Of a stretch of DNA of 64,000 nucleotides, positions 1-8,349 are shown in pieces; the first letter of the stretch is position 1, and each line of letters begins with the position of its first letter. The DNA is taken from NCBI RefSeq assembly GCF_000745315.1, contig NZ_JQNQ01000001.1, positions 1,364,001 through 1,428,000 on the forward strand. Direction: 5' to 3'. Below the pieces are notes generated by a model. It saw nothing but the letters and a program-made list of their open reading frames with translations. It searched no databases and was not told the origin of the DNA. The position numbers were made by a program, and so were the translations under genes. Source of the stretch: Salegentibacter sp. Hel_I_6 (lineage in GTDB: Bacteria; Bacteroidota; Bacteroidia; Flavobacteriales; Flavobacteriaceae).

Positions 1-31
1 TATAATTAGCAAAATATTAACTAATCACCAT

Positions 32-1321
32 TTAATCTGTGGGTTTTATTTTTAACTCTACCAATTCTATTTTAGTATTGGAGACTTCAAGGATCTTAAA
101 TAAAAAATTATCTATCTGTAATTCTTCATCTTGCTGCGGAATTTCCTCGGTGTGATTCACAATATATCCACCAAGGGTTTCATAATTTTCACCTTCGGGG
201 ATATTAAGTTTATAGGTTTCATTCAAGTAATCTACTTCTAAACGTGCTGAAAATTTATGATGATCTTCCCCTATTTCTTCTTCGGTAAGCACTACAGGGT
301 CATGTTCATCCTGGATTTCTCCAAAAAGTTCTTCTACAATATCTTCTACGGTAATCATACCACTGGTTCCACCATACTCATCGATAACAACCGCAATACT
401 TTTACGTTTTTTAGTAAGATTATTTAAAACATCTTTTACCCACATGGTTTCGGGTACGAAAACAACTGGCAGGAGAATAGATTTTATTGACTCTGGTTTT
501 TTAAAAAGTTCAAACGAATGAACGTAGCCAATAATATCGTCTATTGTTTCATTATAGATCAATAATTTTGAAAGTCCTGTTTCTGTAAATGTGTTGACAA
601 GGTCTCGAGGTGCCTGGTGTTGATCTACCGCAATAATTTCGGTTCGCGGGATCATAACCTCCCTGGCCTTAATATCTGAAAACTCTAAAGCATTTTGAAA
701 GATTTGAATTTCAGAATCTACTTCTTCATCATCTTCCACGGTTTCCATTTGTTCGTTGATAAAATTTCCTAATTCAACTTTGCTAAAAGCGAGTTGCACT
801 TCATCCCCTTCAGTTTTGAAAAACCTCTTCAGAATAAAATCAGAAACCCAGATTATAAAAGTTGAGATAAGACCGAAAAGCACATAGAACATGTATGCCG
901 GCACCGCGAAGAATTTCAGCATAGAATTCGCGTAAATTTGAAAAAATACCTTCGGAAGAAATTCAGCAGTAAGCAAAATTAGCAGCGTAGAGATTACCGT
1001 TTGGGTAAAAAGATTTAGATCTACCACTAAATATTCTAAAAAAGCACTATCCAAAGGCTGAAGCCCTTGCAGCCAATTCATAAGCAAATCGCCCATAAAA
1101 AATCCATAAACCACCAGGGCAATATTATTACCCACCAACATGGTTGCGATAAATTTTGAAGGTTTTTTGGTTAATCTTTTCAGTACTGTGGCCAAAAAAT
1201 CGTTTTGGCGTTTCTCTATTTCAATATAAATCTTATTGGAAGAAATATAAGCAATCTCCATCCCAGAAAAGAAAGCTGATAAAATTAAGGAAAGGACAAT
1301 AATAAGTATTTCAACTTCCAT
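32..1321 (-). CDS. CNNM/CBS-domain membrane protein (hemolysin C / CorC family)
   Basis: A 429-aa inner-membrane protein. Residues 1-190 form a CNNM (DUF21) domain with about four hydrophobic segments. A CBS-domain pair follows at about 205-335, with the typical segment EVMIPRTEI, and a CorC/HlyC-associated domain ends the protein (about 345-425, including FSARLEVDYLNE). The family is linked to divalent-cation (Mg/Co) transport or sensing. The old name 'hemolysin' is not a functional statement. GldE of gliding motility is a relative, but this copy has no gld neighbours in view. Its ATG overlaps the stop of the upstream gene by one base (TAATG), which indicates translational coupling at the end of the coaX-led operon. 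Function is by family only. Confidence 0.9.
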   Translation of the reverse strand: MEVEILIIVLSLILSAFFSGMEIAYISSNKIYIEIEKRQNDFLATVLKRLTKKPSKFIATMLVGNNIALVVYGFFMGDLLMNWLQGLQPLDSAFLEYLVVDLNLFTQTVISTLLILLTAEFLPKVFFQIYANSMLKFFAVPAYMFYVLFGLISTFIIWVSDFILKRFFKTEGDEVQLAFSKVELGNFINEQMETVEDDEEVDSEIQIFQNALEFSDIKAREVMIPRTEIIAVDQHQAPRDLVNTFTETGLSKLLIYNETIDDIIGYVHSFELFKKPESIKSILLPVVFVPETMWVKDVLNNLTKKRKSIAVVIDEYGGTSGMITVEDIVEELFGEIQDEHDPVVLTEEEIGEDHHKFSARLEVDYLNETYKLNIPEGENYETLGGYIVNHTEEIPQQDEELQIDNFLFKILEVSNTKIELVELKIKPTD

Positions 1322-1518
1322 TATTCCTGTTTATTACGCTCTTCTATCTTGCGTCTAAAACGTCTTTTAAAAAAGAACATAAAGATGGATATGAAGACAA
1401 AAAAAATGAATAAATATGCTCTGCTACGCTCGGTGTTCCAGATTCTCACACCTTCAAACAGGAAAAATGCAGCTATAAATAAATAAGCGAATTCAAAGTA
1501 TTTAAAATATTTACTCAT
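1321..1518 (-). CDS. Small two-helix membrane protein, function unknown
   Basis: A 65-aa protein with two hydrophobic stretches (about residues 8-24 and 33-49) and a very basic C-terminal tail (KRRFRRKIEERNK), so the tail is probably cytoplasmic. I recognise no named family. Its start overlaps the end of lptC by 8 bases and its stop overlaps the CNNM gene start by one base. That makes it very likely a real, co-translated gene of the envelope operon. Confidence 0.75.
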   Translation of the reverse strand: MSKYFKYFEFAYLFIAAFFLFEGVRIWNTERSRAYLFIFFVFISIFMFFFKRRFRRKIEERNKQE

Positions 1519-2083
1519 CGGGTTTGTTGTCTTTTATTATTTGAATCCCAATATTGGTTCGTGACCGAAAATTACCGAAATTTTGATTAGCATCAAAACC
1601 TTCACTTTCATTAAGCGCTCCATTTGGAAATTCTATAGTATTAGGCTTATCTGTGAAAATCCAGTTAATACTTTGATCCCAGAACAGTTGTGAGGCCTCT
1701 AAACGCATACTATCGGCGGTATAGATTACAACATTCTCCTGCAAGTCTATGAGATTAGTACCATCGTAGATTATTCCATAGTCTGAAGTAACTGTACTTT
1801 TCTCATTATTTTCATCGTAAATCTCCAATTCTAAACCATCGGGAAATTCACGATAAGGAAATTCTTTGTTGGTAAAGTCTATCATCCTGGGACTTTTTAA
1901 ATTAGCCACCATTCGGCCTGAGTCGGTATATTTAAGGTTTATCCCTTTTGCAATAGCCTGCGGTGCATCCCCTTCTAAATCTAAAGCCCGAATCTCTTCC
2001 AGATTACCCTGACATGAAAAAAGCATTGTCACACCGGTGAGCGTGACAATGCCTGTTATTATTTCCTTATATGTTAATCTCAT
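1511..2083 (-). CDS. lptC: LptC-like LPS export lipoprotein
   Basis: About 190 aa if started at the ATG at 2083, which gives a clean lipoprotein signal (MRLTYKEIITGIVTLTGVTM then LFSC-Q). A longer in-frame start at 2221 exists, but it would add 46 residues with no signal character and run back into the TPR gene, so I reject it. The body resembles the LptC/YrbK periplasmic domain: a beta-jellyroll with 'NLKSPRM', 'YDGTNLIDLQENVVI' and 'LEASQLFWDQSINWIFTDKP', as in LptA/LptC proteins that hand LPS from LptBFG across the periplasm. It starts one base after the TPR gene stop (2085). Confidence 0.85.
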   Translation of the reverse strand: MRLTYKEIITGIVTLTGVTMLFSCQGNLEEIRALDLEGDAPQAIAKGINLKYTDSGRMVANLKSPRMIDFTNKEFPYREFPDGLELEIYDENNEKSTVTSDYGIIYDGTNLIDLQENVVIYTADSMRLEASQLFWDQSINWIFTDKPNTIEFPNGALNESEGFDANQNFGNFRSRTNIGIQIIKDNKPDE

Positions 2084-2084
2084 A

Positions 2085-3458
2085 TTACATTTGTGGGATA
2101 CGCACGGTTTCCCCAATCCAACATCCAATTTGAATTGCTTCACCGCTACTTCTACCTTGTTGGAACACATCAGATTTTTGTGGTGCTCTACCTCTGTAAG
2201 CAGTAGCCGTTTCATTTGCATTAGATGAAATAGATGGATCTACCCTTGCAGCTCTAGCAGCATAATCTGCAGCTAACCAATAAACAGCTCTTTTATCAAA
2301 AGAATTTTCTCCACAATCGTTAGCACTTTGCGCGATCATATTGGCGATTTGCAAGTATGCATTTCCTAAAGATGGCTTTGAAGAAATCGCTTTTCTATAG
2401 AAATTTCTCGCTTGAGAGAAACTTCCTCTTTCTTTATAGTTAGAAGCAATTCTATAATAAATTCTAGCCTGATCGTTAGGATCTTCTTCTAACTCTGCAG
2501 CTTCATTATAATATTCCAAAGCTTTAGTTCTGTCTCCATCAGCTTCAGCTAACTGTCCTAAAGAGTAAGCTGAATTAGCAGAAGGCTCTAATTGGTGTAA
2601 TGCTTCAGAAACCTGGAAGAATAATGGATCTTCGGTACAATCTTTAGCCGATAATCTTGCGTTGGCATTCTGTAACCAATCTACGTCAGATTTCTTTGCA
2701 TCAAAATCTTTCTTGTAAAGTGGTATAAGATTATCACAATCTGCTCTCGCACCAAGTTTGGCGTTTAAAGCATTTTTTACACTGTTATAGTTATTAAGAT
2801 TGATCTCAGCATTACTAATTTGCTTTTTCTCTTTCGCAGTAAGGTCTTCACCATCTTCCTGTTTTTTCAATAATGGCGCTAACTTTTCAGCTGCATCATT
2901 TTCTTCTTCTTCAATCTTCTGCATTACTTTATCGTAATTATCAAAGACATCCTGAAGTTCTCTTTCTCCCTCATCCTGCATATCTACCATTAACTGGAAG
3001 TAAGCATAAAGCCCCTTTGGACTTTTAAAGTTTTCACGATCTTCTGTGTAAGCTTTGTCAAAAGCATTATAACGATCTTCAACGGTTCCAAGTTTATTGT
3101 CAAATCTTAACTGAGCGATGTCTGAATAAACTTTACCCTTAGAAGTTTTACCCGGGAATAACTCCAAACGTTCTTCCCAAAGACCAATTAGTTCTTCAAT
3201 ATATTGGTTCTTTTCTTCACCTTCAGCGTTTTCAATTTTATATTCAAGCGCTCGCTCTCCATATTGAAAAGTCGCCAAACTATATTTAGGACATTCTTCT
3301 CTTACTTTCATTAGCGGCTCATAGGCAGCTTCATAATTTTTAGCCTTGGCATCGTCATAAGCCAACGCTGCCATTGTTGCACAATCATTAGACTGTGCGC
3401 TTAGAACACTTGAACCCATAACGGCTCCCGTAATTAATGCTATAAATCTCGCTTTCAT
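2085..3458 (-). CDS. Periplasmic tetratricopeptide-repeat protein
   Basis: A 457-aa protein with a Sec signal peptide (MKARFIALITGAVMGSSVLS-AQ) and TPR-like helical repeats. The clearest repeats are near residues 300-370, for example AYSLGQLAEADGDRTKALEYY and RIYYRIASNYKERGSFSQA. An acidic and lysine-rich central region (about 150-220) looks coiled or extended. TPR proteins are protein-protein scaffolds, and no enzymatic motif is visible. It lies between the outer-membrane protein gene and lptC in the same operon, 21 bp after the former. This fits a role in envelope assembly, but that is an inference from position only. Confidence 0.85.
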   Translation of the reverse strand: MKARFIALITGAVMGSSVLSAQSNDCATMAALAYDDAKAKNYEAAYEPLMKVREECPKYSLATFQYGERALEYKIENAEGEEKNQYIEELIGLWEERLELFPGKTSKGKVYSDIAQLRFDNKLGTVEDRYNAFDKAYTEDRENFKSPKGLYAYFQLMVDMQDEGERELQDVFDNYDKVMQKIEEEENDAAEKLAPLLKKQEDGEDLTAKEKKQISNAEINLNNYNSVKNALNAKLGARADCDNLIPLYKKDFDAKKSDVDWLQNANARLSAKDCTEDPLFFQVSEALHQLEPSANSAYSLGQLAEADGDRTKALEYYNEAAELEEDPNDQARIYYRIASNYKERGSFSQARNFYRKAISSKPSLGNAYLQIANMIAQSANDCGENSFDKRAVYWLAADYAARAARVDPSISSNANETATAYRGRAPQKSDVFQQGRSSGEAIQIGCWIGETVRIPQM

Positions 3459-3479
3459 TTTCTTGTTTTATTATTGTGG

Positions 3480-4730
3480 TTAATTAAATTTTCGTCTTTC
3501 AAACCATCTTCTGGCTTCGGTTAGGGAAAGCCCTACTGAAAGCCTAAAGAAATCTTCCTGAATTAAACCTGAATCGGTTGTACCGCGCTGACCATACTCA
3601 AATCCAAGGTTAATATTAGAAAATCCCGGTCCTACAGGTAGTCCAACTCCAAAAGTGATGCCAAACTCATTAATGTCCTGATTATTGATGCTAAGCCCAG
3701 TTTCTTCATATCTAAAACCGGCCCTGTAAACAATACGATTAAAATAATTTGTTATAGAATTATATTGAGGAATAAAATACCCTCCAAATTTATATTGTGC
3801 AGCATCTGCAAAATTAGTATCTGCACCTCCAATACCACTTACACTTAAAAAAGAATTATCATCTGTACTCACATATTCCCCACCGAAAAACCATTTATTT
3901 GCACTTCCCAGCCCTAAACCAATCGTATATTTAGCCGGAAGCGTTAATTCTGAGTCATTAACATTTACATCCCTTTCTTCCACTACTCGTTCTCCATTAG
4001 GAGAAAATGCTATAGTTGCCAATTGTCTTGAATTCTCAGCATCTATAGTTGTAGTTGGAGCATATGTTGCGGCGGCGTGTAAATTAAGCCCATTTTTTAA
4101 TTTTTGCTGAAAATCGACACCAAAGTTATAGCTAAATCCTTTTAGATCAGATCTGCTCACATCACGCGAACCTAACTGAACCTGCTCCCGTATAAGCGTT
4201 CTCTGGTTTTGAAGATTACCAAAATTGTAATTAGCATCAACACCAATACTCAATGAAGGAATTATTTGATATCCTGTTGAAAGAAAAACCTTATTCATTC
4301 CTCCACGGCCTTCTAACCTACTGGCTACGTCATCTCTAATATCTAGAATTTGATAACCTACCGAAGAATATGGCAAGACTCCAAATCCGAAACCTAAATT
4401 TCCCCCAACCGGAATACCAATTCCCAGGTAATCCAGGGAAGAAACTTTGGCATTATCTTCAGCACTTGCAGAGTTTAGGGTAAGCCTCTCGTGAGAACCT
4501 CCCAGGGCATAAGTAGTTCTTCTCAACCTACCATAACCGGCAGGATTTCTAAGATTAAGATGAATACTATCTGAAAACATACTTAGCCCACCCATAGACC
4601 TGTTTTCTACAGTTCCTTTAAAAGTGTTTAATCCAATTCCATAATAAGAATAGGGTGATGAGACATTTTCCTGAGCTGTAGCAACCACTGTAAAAAAAAC
4701 AGCTACGATTACTATAAATCGTTTAATCAT
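3480..4730 (-). CDS. Outer-membrane beta-barrel protein
   Basis: A 416-aa protein with a signal peptide (MIKRFIVIVAVFFTVVATAQ) and a body of alternating aromatic/polar strands ending in aromatic-rich turns (NIGLGFEYGQRG, FRLSVGLSLTEARRWFERRKF). This is typical of an outer-membrane barrel distantly related to the FadL/PorV-type proteins of Bacteroidota. No substrate can be assigned. The gene start overlaps the coaX stop by 4 bases (4727-4730), so the two are translationally coupled. Confidence 0.8.
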   Translation of the reverse strand: MIKRFIVIVAVFFTVVATAQENVSSPYSYYGIGLNTFKGTVENRSMGGLSMFSDSIHLNLRNPAGYGRLRRTTYALGGSHERLTLNSASAEDNAKVSSLDYLGIGIPVGGNLGFGFGVLPYSSVGYQILDIRDDVASRLEGRGGMNKVFLSTGYQIIPSLSIGVDANYNFGNLQNQRTLIREQVQLGSRDVSRSDLKGFSYNFGVDFQQKLKNGLNLHAAATYAPTTTIDAENSRQLATIAFSPNGERVVEERDVNVNDSELTLPAKYTIGLGLGSANKWFFGGEYVSTDDNSFLSVSGIGGADTNFADAAQYKFGGYFIPQYNSITNYFNRIVYRAGFRYEETGLSINNQDINEFGITFGVGLPVGPGFSNINLGFEYGQRGTTDSGLIQEDFFRLSVGLSLTEARRWFERRKFN

Positions 4731-5458
4731 TGAGTCTTGTTAAATTCTAAAATGTAGTTTAAACCCTCTAAAAGAAAATTCGGGTTGGCAAATATGCCAT
4801 TTTTTACCCGCTTTGACAAAATTTGAGTATCACCTCCTGTTAAAATAACTGTTAAATATTTATAATCAGTCTTGTAGCGATCTATTATTCCATCAAGCTC
4901 TGCCGAGACCCCATTTAAAACCCCCGAAAGAATACTTTTACTAGTAGAATCCCCTATTAATGCTACGTTTTCGTCAAGTTGAACCAAAGGTAGTTTGGCA
5001 GTAAAATGATTCAGCGCTTTCAATCGCATTTGTAAGCCGGGCGAGATAGCACCCCCTAAATATTCATTTCTACTATTCTTAAAATCGAAAGTAATACAAG
5101 TACCGGCATCAATAATAAGTAAATCTGAATCTTTATAATGCATTGAGCCCGCAGCAACCAAAGCTAATCTATCTTTACCCAGAGTTTGAGGGGAAGCATA
5201 TTTATTATTGAAGGGTAAACGCGTTTTTTCATCTAAAATCAGTAATTCAGTATATTCAGAAAGAAAACTTTCCACAGTTGAAGTATCTTTAAGTACTGAA
5301 GAAATGATAGAAAAATCAATTTGCGGATATTTTTTTCTTATTTCCTGAAATTTTTCAGAAAAATTTTCAAGCGAAAAAATAAAAGACTCCAAAAGTTTAG
5401 AATCCTGAAATACAGCGGTTTTTACTGCAGAATTACCTATATCTATAATTAAATTCAT
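4727..5458 (-). CDS. coaX: Type III pantothenate kinase
   Basis: A 243-aa cytoplasmic enzyme of the ASKHA fold that phosphorylates pantothenate in the first committed step of coenzyme A synthesis. Visible signatures are the N-terminal phosphate-binding loop MNLIIDIGNSAVKTAVF, the second acidic motif LIIDAGTCITFDF near residue 120, GGAISPGLQMR just after it, and ILTGGDTQIL near 205. Length matches the family (about 240-260 aa). It heads the six-gene minus-strand envelope operon. Its start is the first ATG after a gene-free stretch next to tRNA-Phe. Confidence 0.95.
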   Translation of the reverse strand: MNLIIDIGNSAVKTAVFQDSKLLESFIFSLENFSEKFQEIRKKYPQIDFSIISSVLKDTSTVESFLSEYTELLILDEKTRLPFNNKYASPQTLGKDRLALVAAGSMHYKDSDLLIIDAGTCITFDFKNSRNEYLGGAISPGLQMRLKALNHFTAKLPLVQLDENVALIGDSTSKSILSGVLNGVSAELDGIIDRYKTDYKYLTVILTGGDTQILSKRVKNGIFANPNFLLEGLNYILEFNKTQ

Positions 5459-5509
5459 AGCAAAATGATTGTGCCGGCTAAATTACAAAAGCATTTTTTT
5501 AATTTTTCC

Positions 5510-5541
5510 TTTGTGAGATTATAAAAATGAATATATATTTG
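5510..5541 (+). promoter_or_regulatory. Bacteroidota-type promoter of tRNA-Phe
   Basis: TTTG at 5510-5513 (its TTG at 5511-5513), a 20-base spacer, and TATATTTG at 5534-5541 match the Bacteroidota consensus TTG-N17-23-TAnnTTTG. The predicted transcription start is about 5548, some 19 bases before the mature tRNA 5' end. Confidence 0.75.
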
Positions 5542-5566
5542 CACCCGCTTACAACAATAAGCAACT

Positions 5567-5639
5567 GGTGCCTTAGCTCAGTTGGTAGAGCAAAGGACTG
5601 AAAATCCTTGTGTCCCTGGTTCGATTCCTGGAGGCACCA
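5567..5639 (+). tRNA. tRNA-Phe (GAA)
   Basis: A complete 73-nt cloverleaf. The acceptor stem GGTGCCT pairs with AGGCACC and the discriminator is A. The D arm is GCTC/GAGC with AGTTGGTA in the loop. The anticodon stem is AAGGA/TCCTT with loop CTGAAAA, so the anticodon is GAA. The T loop is TTCGATT. The genome does not encode a full CCA (ACCT follows). The T stem CCTGG/CCTGG contains a U51-U63 mismatch. Confidence 0.97.
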
Positions 5640-5643
5640 CCTT

Positions 5644-5680
5644 AAAAGCCCGATACACTTTGTGTTTTCGGGCTTTTTTA
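5644..5680 (+). terminator. Rho-independent terminator of tRNA-Phe
   Basis: The stem AAAAGCCCGA / TTCGGGCTTTT has an intervening loop and ends in a T run, 5 bases after the tRNA. Confidence 0.85.
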
Positions 5681-5730
5681 ATTTCATCTGCGAATAAACC
5701 CTTACAACTTCCCGATACCAAATTATTAAA

Positions 5731-5768
5731 AACAAAAAAGCCTCTTTCCGAATACACGGAAAAAAGCT
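5731..5768 (-). terminator. Rho-independent terminator ending the candidate small RNA
   Basis: On the minus strand, AAGCTTTTTTCCG / CGGAAAGAGGCTT forms an imperfect hairpin (loop TGTATT) followed by TTTTTTGTTTTT. No protein gene ends here, so it needs another transcript, presumably the RNA at 5731-5919. Confidence 0.6.
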
Positions 5769-5919
5769 TCTCATTGGTTAGCCAAATCCTCACAACATAG
5801 GATATACCTGGCCAACTACACATCCTGATTTCTCAGGACAAACAACACAACTTATTGTAGCGAAAAGATCGCCTAATTTTTTAATAATCCCTAAAATATC
5901 TCAAAGTGGAATAATTTGG
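5731..5919 (-). ncRNA. Candidate structured small RNA (about 190 nt)
   Basis: No protein gene lies on this strand, yet the segment has a strong promoter just upstream (5925-5954) and a terminator at its 3' end. Between them, in transcript order, are a small hairpin GCGA-TCTTTT-CGC; a perfect hairpin TCCTGA-GAAA-TCAGGA with a GNRA tetraloop (about 5824-5839); and a long hairpin whose outer stem is GTTGGCC/GGCTAAC and inner stem ATCCT/AGGAT (about 5778-5816). I do not recognise it as 6S, 4.5S, tmRNA or RNase P RNA. A flavobacterial family such as Flavo-1 or an undescribed sRNA is possible. The family is unassigned. Confidence 0.6.
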
Positions 5920-5924
5920 GCGGA

Positions 5925-5954
5925 CAAATATAATTATTTTTTAGGTTTCAGCAA
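5925..5954 (-). promoter_or_regulatory. Promoter of the candidate small RNA
   Basis: On the minus strand TTG (5954-5952), 19 bases, then TATATTTG (5932-5925). This is as close to the Bacteroidota consensus as the tRNA-Phe promoter on the other strand. The predicted start is near 5919. Confidence 0.7.
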
Positions 5955-6199
5955 GAAAATCTCACTCTAGCTATTTCAATGAAAATCACTCATACCACTG
6001 ATAAAATTGAAAAAAGGAAACTGATTTAGAAAAAACAGTAAAGATCAAAATGTCATAAACAATAACCTATGCTTTAGGAAGTAGGAAATGAGAAATAACC
6101 AAAATATATTCTTGCATTATTAGATCCTAAAGGCAAAGCAAATTTTGGCAAAAAAGATTTCTAAAAATACTACTACCTTTAGAATCAAAATTTTTTAAT

Positions 6200-6577
6200 A
6201 TGAGTTTACTTAACAAAATAATTGGGAATGCAGCCAGTATTTCTAAAGAGGAATTAACCGAAAAATATGGTCGCTTACTTACCACGTCAGAAGAAATTGA
6301 ATTAGGTTTCTCCTTACTTCGCGATATCTTTATGTTCACCAATAAACGCCTTATTCTCATAGATATTCAAGGTTTAACGGGTAAAAAACAGGAATATCTC
6401 TCCCTTCCTTACAGGTATATTTCACGTTTTTCGCTGGAGACCGCTGGGACTTTTGATCTAGATGCTGAACTTAAGATCTGGATTTCCAATGAAAACGTTC
6501 CCAGTGTAAGTAAAAAATTTAATAAAAGTATTGACATTTATGCTGTGCAGCGCTACCTGGCAGAAAAAGTAATTTAA
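6200..6577 (+). CDS. Bacterial PH-domain protein (bPH_1 type)
   Basis: A 125-aa protein with no signal peptide or membrane segment. Most of it is one bacterial pleckstrin-homology-like domain: LLRDIFMFTNKRLILIDIQG, LPYRYISRFSLETAGTFDLD and ELKIWIS give the strand pattern typical of bPH_1 (PF08000) proteins. The biochemical role of these small proteins is poorly defined. It is a single-gene unit closed by the terminator at 6683-6712. The start chosen is the only ATG before the conserved MSLLNKIIG segment. Confidence 0.8.
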   Translation: MSLLNKIIGNAASISKEELTEKYGRLLTTSEEIELGFSLLRDIFMFTNKRLILIDIQGLTGKKQEYLSLPYRYISRFSLETAGTFDLDAELKIWISNENVPSVSKKFNKSIDIYAVQRYLAEKVI

Positions 6578-6682
6578 AATATGTAAACTCGATAATTAAT
6601 ATTCGAGTACACCGGGGTAGTCTCTAAAAGTTTAGCTTTTGAAGGAAGAAAGAGGCATTTTTAAATAACGAAGGGTAGAAAT

Positions 6683-6712
6683 TAAAAACCTCCCGGAAAA
6701 GGAGGTTTTATA
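6683..6712. terminator. Bidirectional terminator
   Basis: AAAACCTCC / GGAGGTTTT with a short CGGAAAA loop, with A and T runs on both sides. It can serve the PH-domain gene (+) and the histone H1-like gene (-), which converge here. Confidence 0.8.
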
Positions 6713-6716
6713 AGCA

Positions 6717-6893
6717 TTACTTTTTAGATTCTGCAACTGAAACCTTACGGAATTCTTTCAGAAGTTTCTCCAATTCTAAAGAAGATTTTCTTGCTCTTGT
6801 TCCAGCACTTTTATTGCCAGTTTCTAATTGCGCATTAGCTTCTGTTTGGAAATTTTCAAAAGTACTTTGGATGTTTTCAACTAAATCTTTCAT
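6717..6893 (-). CDS. Histone H1-like (Hc1-type) small basic protein
   Basis: A 58-aa ORF starting at the ATG at 6893. The protein begins MKDLVENIQSTFENFQTEAN, continues with GNKSAGTRARKSSLELEKLL and ends KEFRKVSVAESKK. The GNKxAGTRARKxSLxLEKLxKEFRK pattern is the signature of the short 'histone H1' proteins found throughout Bacteroidota, related to chlamydial Hc1 and thought to bind or compact DNA. The protein is lysine/arginine-rich in its C-terminal half. It stands alone between the bidirectional terminator and a gene-free stretch. It is easily missed because of its length. Confidence 0.85.
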   Translation of the reverse strand: MKDLVENIQSTFENFQTEANAQLETGNKSAGTRARKSSLELEKLLKEFRKVSVAESKK

Positions 6894-7167
6894 TATGGTA
6901 GTTTTAAATTTGAAATGCTAAAATAGTAGAATAATACACGGTCCCCCAAATTTTAAAATATTTCTTATAAAATATTTGAAATAAAAGTCAGAATTAGTGT
7001 AGCCCCAATAATTGCACCCTCAACTTATCTTAATATAATTAACATAAGGCATTCTCTTTATAACTCTATTAGAATTAATCTGAACACTATTGGAATAATG
7101 GGCTTTATAAGGTTAAAGTTTGTGTAAAGCATTTTTTATAACTGTCTCTTATAAATAGCTTTGTTCT

Positions 7168-8349
7168 ATGATTGAGAAGAAAATATTTAATAATACAGCA
7201 GTAGCATTTAGATTAAAATCCGATTTAGAACTAAATAGGGCCTTACTCCTATTTAATGTAATGGGAATTCCTCCATTAATTAAACCGGGTATAGCCCTCA
7301 CCAGGTTTTCTCTAAAAGCGAAACTTCCTATCCAACCCCTTATTAAACATACAATATTCGATCAATTTTGTGCCGGAACCAGTAAGGATGACTGTAAGCC
7401 AGTTATTAAAGAAATGCACGAAGTAAACCTCTCCAGCATTCTGGATTATTCTGTAGAGGGTAAAAAAACCGAAGCAGAATTTGATTCTGCTTTCAGGGTA
7501 AAGAAAGACCTTATAAAATTTGCTAAAGAAGAGACCGAAGTGCCTTTTGCTATTTTTAAACCTACTGCTTTAGGTCGTTTTGAAATATGGCATAAACTAA
7601 GTTCACACGTTAATCTTAGTAAAAATGAAAAAGAGGAATGGGAAAAAACTAAAGCCAGAGTTGAAGGTTTGTGCGAAGAAGCCTCAAAACAAAAGGTTAG
7701 GTTGTATGCTGATGCAGAAGAATCCTGGATGCAGGATGCGGCAGATAAACTAATGGAAGAAATGATGCGTAAGTACAATCGTGAAAAAGCATTAATATTC
7801 AACACTTTTCAGTGTTACCGATGGGATAGACTTGATTACTTAAAAAAATTACATGTCCAGGCTAAAGAAGAAGGATTCAAAATAGGCGCCAAAATAGTTC
7901 GTGGAGCTTATATGGAGAAAGAGAATAAAAGAGCCCGGAAATACGGTAAGGTTTCTCCTATTTGCGAAAATAAAAAAGCAACTGATCTACATTTCAACAA
8001 CGTACTTGCCTATTGTCTTGACAACATAGAAGATATTGCAGTTTTTATTGGAACACATAATGAAATGAGCAATTATTTAGCCCTACAAATAATGGAAGAT
8101 CAGGGAATTGCTAAAGATGATCCAAGAGTCTGGTTTAGTCAGTTATATGGTATGAGTGATCAAATTAGCTATAACCTGGCTAAAAGAGAGTATAATACTG
8201 CAAAGTTGGTTCCATTTGGCCCAGTAAAAGATGTGGTACCATATCTATTAAGAAGAGCTGAAGAAAATTCTTCGGTAGAAGGACAAACTAATAGAGAATT
8301 AAATTTACTCAAAGAAGAGAAAAGAAGAAGAAAAGCTGAGAACCAGTAG
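7168..8349 (+). CDS. Proline dehydrogenase
   Basis: A 393-aa monofunctional PRODH of the TIM-barrel family, which oxidises proline to pyrroline-5-carboxylate with FAD. Characteristic segments are FNTFQCYRWDRLDYL (about residue 210), GAKIVRGAYMEKENKRARKYG (about 245), FIGTHNEMSNYLAL (about 290), FSQLYGMSDQISYNLA and a C-terminal LVPFGPVKDVVPYLLRRAEEN (substrate and flavin-binding arginines). No P5C dehydrogenase domain is fused, so that activity must be encoded elsewhere. TAGCTTTG at 7156-7163 is a perfect -7 box only 5 bases before the ATG, so the message may be nearly leaderless or use another promoter. The gene is monocistronic. Confidence 0.93.
   Translation: MIEKKIFNNTAVAFRLKSDLELNRALLLFNVMGIPPLIKPGIALTRFSLKAKLPIQPLIKHTIFDQFCAGTSKDDCKPVIKEMHEVNLSSILDYSVEGKKTEAEFDSAFRVKKDLIKFAKEETEVPFAIFKPTALGRFEIWHKLSSHVNLSKNEKEEWEKTKARVEGLCEEASKQKVRLYADAEESWMQDAADKLMEEMMRKYNREKALIFNTFQCYRWDRLDYLKKLHVQAKEEGFKIGAKIVRGAYMEKENKRARKYGKVSPICENKKATDLHFNNVLAYCLDNIEDIAVFIGTHNEMSNYLALQIMEDQGIAKDDPRVWFSQLYGMSDQISYNLAKREYNTAKLVPFGPVKDVVPYLLRRAEENSSVEGQTNRELNLLKEEKRRRKAENQ

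Noticed and set aside
2084..2221. N-terminal extension of lptC to a start at 2221
   Set aside because: It would lie inside the TPR gene and lacks a signal peptide; the ATG at 2083 gives a proper lipoprotein signal one base after the TPR stop.
5731..5919. 6S RNA
   Set aside because: Size is similar, but the arms do not form one long rod with a central bubble; the sequence folds as several separate hairpins.
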